This document shows, in pieces, positions 24,617 through 33,800 of a DNA stretch of 52,529 nt (the first letter of the stretch is position 1; the number at the start of each line of letters is the position of its first letter). The translations under genes were made by a program, and so were the position numbers. The notes below the pieces were generated by a model. That model worked only from the letters and a program-made list of their open reading frames with translations, had not been told where the DNA came from and searched no databases. The stretch is from contig NW_019773755.1 in NCBI RefSeq assembly GCF_001039355.2, positions 1-52,529 of the forward strand, in the 5' to 3' direction. This stretch comes from Lingula anatina. Taxonomy: Eukaryota > Brachiopoda > Lingulata > Lingulida > Lingulidae.

Positions 24617-26221
24617 ATGCCGACCAATTCGTCCAGCGAATACAACGAAACAGGAAACATCACTGCCTTATGGAATCAGCCAGGGTTTTTTGATGATACC
24701 AGATGGGCCAACATCACCGTGACCGTGTTGACCGCCATCTTGGCAATCGTTGGAACGTTCGGTAACATTTGCGTAATTATCATTACAAGAAGCACTCCGT
24801 CTCTAAAAACATGGTGGAATTCATTCCACATTAACCTAGCACTGGTCGACCTGTTCATGTCCATCTTCGGGTGTCCGGCATTCATTTTGATTGTTTGGTC
24901 ATGGGATGAATCGACGCTTTCTATCGTCTGCTTTCTAGGGCGCATTTTGGCCGTGGGGCCATTTATGAATATTGTTATTTTGACGAGTATTAGTATCTTG
25001 CGAGCGGCAAAATTTCACAAACCTACTCTGACCGAAAATAAGCATACATGTTTTTTTAAGACATGTGTGACTGTACATTGGATTATCGGCACAGTATACT
25101 TTGCCCTTGTTTCCGCGACTAACAAAGCATTTGTTCTCCCCCTGCAATGTCACAAGGGCGAAGATCGGCCACTCGGGGTTTTATTCGTTATTACTTATAC
25201 TTTAGGGATAACTTGCGTTATAGTAACAATCGTATCTTATCTGTCGGTAGTGAAGAAAATTTTAAAGCAACGCATAATGATTAAACCTTATTACACTGGT
25301 CATACCGTCCATACAGTATCCAGGAATGTCGCTGACATGTTTCTGGCGGAAGTTGGCGACAACACAAGAGAATCATCTTCTCCAACGTTTACTCAACTAG
25401 GGCGTGCCTCACGACAGGATAAAAAAAGCCGTAATGCTTGCGATCGTATACCTAAATATTCAGGAAAGGCGCAGTCCAGTATAGAAGATGTTTTGGATGA
25501 GGACGATCAGCGACTGCCAGAAGTTTCATCCTTCTCTACCTCGCAGCAAGCAAACATAGTGCAATTCTCCAAAGGAGAAAATTCTGTCAGTGTCCAAATT
25601 CGACGGACAAGATCCAAAGAGAACCCCGCTTGCGATTGTATACCAAAATATTCAGGAAAGGTGCAGTCCAGAATAGAAGATGTTTTGGATGAGGATGATC
25701 AGCGACTGCCAGAAGTTTCATCCTTTTCCACCTCGCAGCAAGCAAACATAGTGCAATTCTCCCAGAGAGGAAATTCCGCGAGTGTCCAAATTCGACGGAC
25801 AAGATCCAACGAGAACCTTGCTCTTGAAGCCATAGATATTATATCAGAAGAAACAACCGACGCTATGGAGGTGCGCATAGGTTCGGACATACACTATGTC
25901 AAACTCATACAGAAAGACCATCAAGTTATTATGTCTAGCTTAATTGTATTGGCCACATTTCTAATTAGCATTCTGCCTTTTCTAATCATTAATATGATAT
26001 TTGAATTACAAGCGTCAAATCTTAGTAAAAACCAGTATATTGCAAGTATAATTGCAGGCGCACTTGCTTTTATTAATACATGTGCTAATCCTTACATATA
26101 TACACTGAGGTCCCGTGTATTTCGGAAGCGTCTTGGCTCTTTAGTTCACGAAATCGCCAATAATTATTGTTTTCGACGTGGAGATAGTTCCTCCCAAACT
26201 GTAGAGAACAATTTTATTTAG
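24617..26221 (+). CDS. Intronless class A (rhodopsin-type) orphan GPCR
   Basis: Single ORF of 534 residues. The N-terminus has four N-glycosylation sequons (Asn 4, 10, 14, 32). TM1 carries GN at 49-50, TM2 NLALVD with Asp 78, TM3 starts at Cys 105 and pairs with Cys 178 of extracellular loop 2, TM4 has Trp 155, TM6 contains ILPF, and TM7 ends in NPYIYTLRSRVFRKRL. The usual DRY at the end of TM3 is replaced by LRA, keeping the Arg. Intracellular loop 3 is over 200 residues long and contains two tandem 64-residue units (about 274-337 and 338-401). Ligand and subfamily are not recognisable. The start is the first Met before the glycosylated N-terminus. Confidence 0.9.
   Translation: MPTNSSSEYNETGNITALWNQPGFFDDTRWANITVTVLTAILAIVGTFGNICVIIITRSTPSLKTWWNSFHINLALVDLFMSIFGCPAFILIVWSWDESTLSIVCFLGRILAVGPFMNIVILTSISILRAAKFHKPTLTENKHTCFFKTCVTVHWIIGTVYFALVSATNKAFVLPLQCHKGEDRPLGVLFVITYTLGITCVIVTIVSYLSVVKKILKQRIMIKPYYTGHTVHTVSRNVADMFLAEVGDNTRESSSPTFTQLGRASRQDKKSRNACDRIPKYSGKAQSSIEDVLDEDDQRLPEVSSFSTSQQANIVQFSKGENSVSVQIRRTRSKENPACDCIPKYSGKVQSRIEDVLDEDDQRLPEVSSFSTSQQANIVQFSQRGNSASVQIRRTRSNENLALEAIDIISEETTDAMEVRIGSDIHYVKLIQKDHQVIMSSLIVLATFLISILPFLIINMIFELQASNLSKNQYIASIIAGALAFINTCANPYIYTLRSRVFRKRLGSLVHEIANNYCFRRGDSSSQTVENNFI
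25436..25819 (+). repeat. Tandem 192-bp coding duplication in GPCR loop 3
   Basis: Unit 1 is 25436-25627 and unit 2 is 25628-25819, both in frame. Shared peptide blocks include IPKYSGK, IEDVLDEDDQRLPEVSSF, STSQQANIVQFS and VQIRRTRS. Differences are few and scattered, so the duplication is fairly recent. Confidence 0.95.
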
Positions 26222-26329
26222 ATGTTGAAGTGCTTTATAACAATATATTTGAATACACGTTATCTACAGACTTGGCATTTGATATGGAATATTTCAGTTT
26301 CGAAGTTATGCCTCTAGGTAAAAATTCGT

Positions 26330-26334
<5 letters not shown>

Positions 26335-26361
<27 letters not shown>
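26335..26361. repeat. Poly-A tract downstream of the GPCR
   Basis: About 27 A starting some 115 bases past the GPCR stop. With the lack of introns it could be the tail of an old retrocopy, but no AATAAA precedes it and no target-site duplication was identified. Confidence 0.7.
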
Positions 26362-26364
<3 letters not shown>

Positions 26365-26849
26365 GATCTCATAGAAGATTTGTGAATGGAGAAGTGTGTA
26401 GTCAGGTGTGTCGCTACCAATGTACTGACTTTCATGTCTGTTGCGCTGCTACATTATGTAATATGCAGTGATTTTATTGGGTAGTGCTCCTTTGGGCTGG
26501 CCAAAGCTTGGCTTAGGCAAAGCTTGGTTCTGTCAAAAAAGTATCCATTTGTCGGCAACTACTGGATAGAAGAATTTGAAATTTTGCATGCAAGCGGTCA
26601 GTTTTGCAGTGCGTTAAATGAGCTAAGTAGTGCATTACAAATTTGTTAATCTGTGGCAGAATGGTGCGAAAATGACAGACATTACCAGACAGATTATAGC
26701 GCCAAACGGAACGGTACCCACAGTTTTATAGAGTAATGCCCAGACTGATGTACGTACCTACACAGAGGTCACCCCCAATGTATCGAAATATTACCTACAG
26801 GGTACAGGACCCACTGTCTGTCGGAATACGCTGCTGCAACTACCGGTAA

Positions 26850-27620
26850 ACAAAAAACACCTAGTCCGTTCAGAACGAAGGGTAAATTGCCACCAAAACG
26901 CATTTTTCAAAGCCTTTAGCGACCACCAAACTGGTTTTAGCAGGTTAGAATACAAAACGACCTCCGAGGCACCCACTGCAAACAGCAAAACATCGTCGTC
27001 TGTTTCTATAATTAATTGGGGGCCATGACCGTTTCTGGGTAGAACACTGAAACCGCGTGGCTTTCTTTATTGAGGTCAAATTTAACTTGCACCGCCCAAT
27101 TAGTCAAAACAGAGTTTAAAGACACCCAGCAGAGGCCTACGACGAAGCATGTGCCGGGTCAAAAGTGACAAGGATCATTGACAGCGTCAGTATTTGGAGT
27201 GGGTACCACTGAATCAGATCAAATAAAGGGATAATTTCGGAACGACTTGACTATCATTTGACAGGGGGCACCTTAGGAACAATTTTAGGTTGCACGGTGA
27301 GGTTGCCGGTTCACACAAAGCACTTTTAATAGCAGATAACTTACAGAACCAAGGGAATGAGCAGCTACCCTGGTCATCAAAATCGCCACATTTGAACCAC
27401 ATAAACAATATGTGAGTAGGCCATTACTCACCAAATCAACTGCCTACATGCCCTACAACAAAACTGGACCAAATTGGACAACTTTTGACCGATTCCTGGA
27501 ATGTTCTTACAGATTGAACTCTAAAAACCTACCCCAAGGAATGCTTTGCCGCTTGAGAGCGCGGGTAACAACCAGAAGAGGCCAGGCGTAACAGCGACCA
27601 TTACTGTGACTAGAAACTGA
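26850..27620 (+). pseudogene. Decayed Tc1/mariner-type transposase
   Basis: The clearest part, around 27295-27410, reads in one frame as GSHKALLIADNLQNQGNEQL, then PWSSKSPHLNHINNM and a stop. This resembles the C-terminal DDE/D region of Tc1-like transposases (HKA...L...WPSKSPDLNPIENLW). The stretch near 27185-27210, read as ASVFGVGTT, resembles the GGSVMVWGC block and lies the right distance upstream. Stops and frame changes are frequent and the Asp positions are altered. Outer limits are guesses and no terminal repeats were found. Confidence 0.55.
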
Positions 27621-28091
27621 CATGAGGGTCTTTTGTGGAGCAATTAACTCTTTTACAGACGATAATTTGGAAAATATGGAGATCCAAAATATCTTTTTTA
27701 ACGTATGACTATGACATAGAATAGGCAATGTATTTCTGTTTGCTTCACTGTCGATTCCAATCAATGAACTGATGTCACCATGTCATCAAAGAGATAATTT
27801 ATAAGTTATTATACACGATTTTAATCCTTATTTTCATTCATCAGTCAGCAAAATAGGTAAAAAAAAAAAAAAAACTGACGAAAAATTACTTGGAAAAAAA
27901 TATTCCATATTAAATGTCAAGTCTGTATTATATTAAAGACAGTCGATATACAGCGCCAGGGCGTCATTCATTTACCACAAGCAATGTATCTTGAAAGTAT
28001 TAACTTGAACAAGCTGTTTTGTTTATTGCTCTTTATTGTAGGTGGTATTAAATTCGATTTTTGCAGGTTGTTACACATACATAAATACCCA

Positions 28092-28135
<44 letters not shown>

Positions 28136-28850
28136 ACTGTTAGATGGCTTCATACGTAGATTTTCTAAGCGGCTTGATCTGCATTTGGCTTAAATTTCCC
28201 TGAGTCTTTGTGTCAATTGGGCATTTGATCAGGCTGATTTTATCGTGTTCCATAGCTTAATTGTATCAATTTTAGTAACAAATATGTATAACGCCAGTCC
28301 TTTGCTTTTTGTGGTGAAGTAATAACTATAGTGCATGCTAGTACTGAATGCAAGTCCGACAGAATATTTATAATTTTTATGGATGTGTGACGATGTAAAC
28401 AATAATATTTTGTATTAGTATTGAAGTGGGTTTTAACGTGGTTTGTTAGTGTTTTGTATTTGAAGATACACGTGACAAAAAAGGTATTTGCACGGGGTAA
28501 CGTAATTCTCTGTTACTAAAGCAGGCTGCCGTTCTGAAAAAAAAAAAAAAAAAAAAGAGTGAAGTGAAATCAGAAGAGATACTCCTTAATTCTTTTCTTT
28601 CTTTTGAATAAGGCGCTTATTGTCTGCTATTCTATACATTGAAAATGATATATGCATATATACTGGGTTGCGAATGAAAGAGATTTATCAAGGATCTACA
28701 ATGGATATACATGATATATATTTTCACGTGCAGTGCCCGGATCAATTCTGAAACAAAGCCTTTCAGATATTATATAATAAGGACAACTATTGGTCCGGTT
28801 GCTCAGTTTGATCCTTCTCAGTAAATAGATATGTTTAGGCAACTAAGGCC
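27621..28850. other. Intergenic, only simple repeats
   Basis: No gene seen. Contains poly-A runs near 27860 and 28537-28556 and the TA array at 28093-28129. Confidence 0.45.
28093..28129. repeat. (TA)n microsatellite
   Basis: About 37 bases of alternating TA in intergenic DNA. Confidence 0.9.
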
Positions 28851-28920
28851 CCATTCAATATGGATGATCCGAGTACTAACTAATCCGCCGACTAAATATG
28901 GCGGAGCACAGTTCAAAAAC

Positions 28921-29735
28921 GATGCCACATGTAACTGAAAGACGTAAATGCGCGACGTTGTCGCGCAGTGTAACTAAAGGCACTACCTTAATTATAAATT
29001 TCACTAAAATTCACACGAATCTTGTTTTTTGTTTTTATTTATTTAAAAAACTGCTAGGTACCCATGCAAATTTTGTCGCCATGGCAACTTGTTTTTAATA
29101 TAAAACTGATTTATATTGTTAGATCGCCAGCAGTAGCTGCTCTGCTGACGCCATGTGCAACTAAAAGACGTAAATTTATGCGCGACGTCGTTGCGCAGTG
29201 TAACTAAATAAACTAACTTAATAATCATAATTTTCACTAAAATTCACACAAATCTTGTTTTTTATTGTTTTTATTTATTTATTGCAAAAACAAGAAAATC
29301 ATAAGATGAATGCATTAAAAATGTTACAATGACAATTTATTATTACTCCTGCCAAATTACTAACTTAAAATATTGATTAAATAATATAATGCTAATAAAT
29401 GAATGCAGAAAAATTAATTAAGGCAAAGAGGGGTTTTATGTCATAGTGATACGAAGAACAAGTGCAGACTTCATGGCAACTTGTTTTTAAGATAATGATT
29501 TGTATTGTTAGATCGCCAGCACCAACTGCTTTGCTGACGTAAATGCGCGACGTTGTTGCACAGTGTAACTAAAGACACTACCTTAATTATAATTTCACAC
29601 AAATTACTAACTTAGAATATTGATTAAATAATTAATGCTAAAGAATGCAGAAAAATTTAATTAAGGCAAAGAGGAGTAGTGATATGAAGAACCGAGTGCA
29701 GACTTCAGATGAAGAACAAGTGCAGACTTCAGAAT
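28921..29735. repeat. Complex repeat array with CGCG-rich palindromic core
   Basis: Three degenerate copies of a block near 28940-29035, 29158-29275 and 29535-29600, each with GACGTAAAT, GCGCGACGT and GCAGTGTAACTAAA. They alternate with a second block (ATGGCAACTTGTTTTTAA, then TATTGTTAGATCGCCAGCA) at 29080-29150 and 29470-29535. A third block (ATATTGATTAAATAAT, then AATTAAGGCAAAGAGG) occurs at 29370-29430 and 29615-29672. Copies are shuffled and decayed. No coding potential accepted. Confidence 0.7.
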
Positions 29736-29823
29736 ACTGGAAGAAAATATTTATTTTGTACAGATCCATAAAGTTCATAATGAAGTTTTGACAGTTTATT
29801 TTATAGTCTGTGGTATAGTATTA

Positions 29824-30096
29824 CAGTGGCGGATTTAGAGGGCGGATCAGGGGGGTCCTGACCCCCCTTTCGATTTCTGGTCCCCTCCGGAAATTAGAAT
29901 TTTGACTAGCTGAATCAGAGTTCTTAACCGTAGCCTAACAAATGGCACCGTTTGCCCTCTAAAATAGGCCTACCAACATTTTTCGGGGTCCCTCATCAGC
30001 CAACGCCAAGTGGGGAGGGGGGGGGGGAGAGGGGGGGCTTCGGATTTGCATCCCCGCCCCCCCCACCTCATTCATATTATCCTGGATCCGCTCCTG
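29824..30096. mobile_element. MITE-like element, family A, copy 2
   Basis: Begins CAGTGGCGGATTTAG and ends CCTGGATCCGCTCCTG. It shares GTCCTGACCCCCCTTTCGAT and GAAATTAGAATTTTGACTAG with copy 1 at 22116. Non-coding, with long G and C runs. Confidence 0.8.
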
Positions 30097-30122
30097 CTAT
30101 TATAAGTACAGTAGGCCCTACT

Positions 30123-30339
30123 CATTGGCGGATTTAGGCGGGTGGCGATTTCTGAAAAAATCACACCTATATGGTCCCCTCTTGAAATTAGAATTTTTGA
30201 CTAGCTGATTCATAGTTCTAAACCATAAGAAATGGCACCGTTCACCCTCTAAAATACCAAAAAATTTTAGGGGGGGGGGGGCGGGAGTCGGAATCATATC
30301 TGCGGACCCCCCTTTCAAATAATCCTGGATCCGCCCCTG
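30123..30339. mobile_element. MITE-like element, family A, copy 3
   Basis: Begins CATTGGCGGATTTAGG and ends CCTGGATCCGCCCCTG. It matches copies 1 and 2 in the middle (TTGAAATTAGAATTTTTGAC, GGCACCGTTC). Shorter than the others and only about 26 bases from copy 2. Confidence 0.8.
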
Positions 30340-30816
30340 AGTACTAAACTGTAGGGGATCTTGGTTCAATTGTAAACAAAGACAAATAGGGGTAGGGGAA
30401 GGAAATCATTAATAGTATAGGATTTAAGTAGGCCTATATGATATAACAGTGATTTGTATATTATTGGGTTGCTGAGCTCAGTACATGCCTACCTGCATGC
30501 ATGCGCTATGTTTTTTAATTTATATGTTTATTTTTAAAAATCGACATATTGTGGACAAAGAAAAGAGACAAAATACCAGAATCACCAACGAACTCAACGT
30601 GATTCCTTCTTGGAAGTTCAGAGTTAAGCCCCTCTTGAAATCAACCAGATTTGTCATTATCGATGTATAGTATAATTCCATAGTATGAACGCATGCGCCG
30701 TACGGTGCAGTCAAAGAATCTAGGAGAAGGGGTTCTCTTTGTCGATGTTGTTGTTTTATCATTGGTGTTGTATCAACGAAAAGTAACGAAAAGTCTTAAG
30801 AAGAGTAAACGGCAGT

Positions 30817-33800
30817 ATGAGGCCCTTCGGTCACCAGCCTGGCCCAAGGATGCCCATGGGGATGGACAGGATGATGGGACCCGGTCCTGGGTTTGAAGAG
30901 ATGGGCCCACCGCGAGATGGTAAGCCGAGGAAGAAGAATCCAGTTTTTCTGGTATTCTTCTATCTGCCCCTGCCATAGTGAATATTTCACTCTGGTTGAT
31001 ATTTCTCGCCCCCTGCTTTAAATTTTGGAACGAATATGCAGTTTGGCCGTGAGACAGGGTATCATCCAACGCCCCCCTCCAAAAGGGGGAAAAATAATAA
31101 AAGAATTGAACATATGGGTCACTAGCACGAAATTCATGCGACAGTATTCCTGCAGACGATTCTGATATACATGCATGAATACTTGCTGATTTAGCACATG
31201 ACAAAAAAGATGGTGTTTTAGTCAATTTTTGGTCTGAGTGGAAATAAAAATGAAAAACTCCCCATGTGCAATGTTTTGAAACAATCTTGTAATAGAACCA
31301 TATTTTTGTTCAGGTCCAATGATGAACAACTTTGGCGGAGGAGGATTTGGTGGTGGAAGAGGCTTTGATGGACCCCTTGGGATGGGTCCCGGAAACATGA
31401 GGGACAACATGGGACCCCCTATGGGGCCTAGAGGTATGGAAATTTAAAGTACTTTAGATAAGGGTTAAATTGAATATTCATCTACTGTGTAATCAAAAAA
31501 TAAAAAAAAAACTGTTAAAATACCATCCTGGTATCGTGCGAAAATTGGAACAACTGCCAAAACAGGTACATCTGGTGATAAACAGTTATGAAGAGCAGCA
31601 CATTTGAATGTTTTTCATCAATGTTTTTATTCAAAAGTTATCACTTGACTTCATATCTGAGGTGTACCTATTATGACAACAAACCAATTGCAGCAGGATA
31701 GCATTGGTTGTGTGATGGGTATGGAACTTAAAAATCCAGTTGTTGTTTTTTGAATATTTTACCAATTTCTCTGCATATTTTACCTCTAATGATTCACAAG
31801 TGGGCACCCATGGACATTCCGTATAAATGTATGCAGATTTCCTGTATCTATTATGCCTACTCTACATATAGAATAGATGAGGGTTTGCCGAACCACAAAG
31901 AGATTCCATTGAAAAAAATAATTTTAATCCAAAAAGCCAAATTCTGATTTTCTAATGTCAAGATGTAACCTAGCTTTCTTCCCAAGAAATTTCATTTGTT
32001 TCCTGTTTTTAGAATGTTTTTATAAGGTCACATTCACAACAGATCTGAGGACTAATTGATTCGCAGACTAAATATGGCCAACCCCACTTAAATGCAATGC
32101 TGTCTTATCTCCAAATGGTCTCCCCACACCTGCCATCCCTGCAGGGGCCAAGCAACTTAACTTTGAAACCAAGATTTAATCTGTTAGACTATTAGGTCCC
32201 TGCAGGCCTGGCACCTGTGGTAGGTAGGGAGACCATTAGAAGATATGCAGCATGTATGATCAATGGACCAGTTAGTCTGTGGATCACTGATCTGAATGCA
32301 AATTAAATATTGCTAAACCCTTTATTTGATAGATAACATGGGACCAAGAGGAGAATTCATGGGGAATAATTTTAACAGAGGGAATGATTTTGGGCTGAGA
32401 CCGCCAGGGTTTGATGATAGAATGGATGACATGGGCACTGGACATGGAGGAATGGGTCCCAGACCTGGAGGAATGGGACCTGGACCAGGAGGAATGGGTC
32501 CTGGGCCTGGAGGAATGGGACCTGGACCAGGAGGAATGGGTCCTGGGCCTGGAGGAATGGGACCTGGACCAGGAGGAATGGGACCCGGACCAGGAGGAAT
32601 GGGACCCGGACCAGGAGGAATGGGTCCTGGACCTGGTGGAATGGGTCCTGGACCTGGTGGAATGGGCCCTGGACCTGGAGGAATGTGCCCTGGACCTGGT
32701 GGAATGGGCCCTGGACCTGGAGGAATGGGCCCTGGACCTGGAGGAATGGGTCCTGGACCTGGTGGCGGAATGGGACCCGGACCTGGTGGAATGGGCCCTG
32801 GACCTGGAGGAATGGGTCCTGGGCCAGGTGGAATGGGTCCTGGACCTGGAGGAATGGGACCTGGTGGCGGAATGGTACCCGGACCTGGTGGAATGGGCCC
32901 TGGACCTGGAGGAATGGGACCTGGTGGCGGAATGGGACCCGGACCTGGTGGAATGGGCCCTGGACCTGGAGGAATGGGACCCGGACCTGGTGGTGGAATG
33001 GGGCCCAGGCCTGGTGGATTGGGACCTGGTGGAGGAATGGGTCCTGGACCTGGTGGTGGAATGGGTCCTGGACCTGGTGGTGGAATGGGGCCCAGGCCTG
33101 GTGGAATGGGTCCAGGACCCATGGGTCCTGGTCAGGGAGGGATGGGGTCAGGTTATGGAGATGGTCAGCAGCAAATGATGGGTCAAGACTACAGCAACAT
33201 GGACATCCATGACATGGTGAACCAGATGAATTCCATGATGACTGGCAATGGAGACATGAGCAGTAATCTCCAGAAAATGGAGACCATGATGGGCCACATG
33301 AGGAACATCTACCACCAGGTCAGGATACTACACATCACTGGGGGGTCCTGTGGTTAATTCTGATTGTTAGTTTGTAGCTACTAGTAGCTTAAAAGATGTG
33401 GTTTAAATAATCATATATGGCAAGCTATTCAGATTTTTATTTTATAAACTGCACACACCTCATAATTTATGATTTATATTACACATAGTTTATACTGCCT
33501 GTTTTTTCCCCCTTTGATAATTGAAGTCTCTTTAATACCATCTATGTTTTTTAAATAAACTTGACATAAATTTGAAAAATTTTATTTGAAAATTTTTTTT
33601 AGGCTGGTGGAGACTGGACCAGGCTAGGAATGGACCCAGCCACGTATTTCTACCAGTCCAGTCAGTGGCAGCAGTACTATGCTATGATCTATGGCGACGA
33701 AGCTGCTGCAGCCATGTTTGGTCTACAGCAGCCAAAGAAGAAGAAGAACAAGCAAGGAAAAGAAGGTAAATATTGGGAACACTGTTTAAAAGGTTTGGTG

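Noticed and set aside
28898-29098. 66-codon ORF starting MAEHSSKTM in a GGCGGAG context
   Set aside because: It lies in repeat sequence, and the GACTAAATATGGC start region recurs near 32070, so it is more likely part of a transposon end.
32322-33122. Antisense proline-rich ORF of 266 codons
   Set aside because: It is the complement of the MGPGPGG coding repeat and has no splice context or family; the plus strand continues a well-supported gene.
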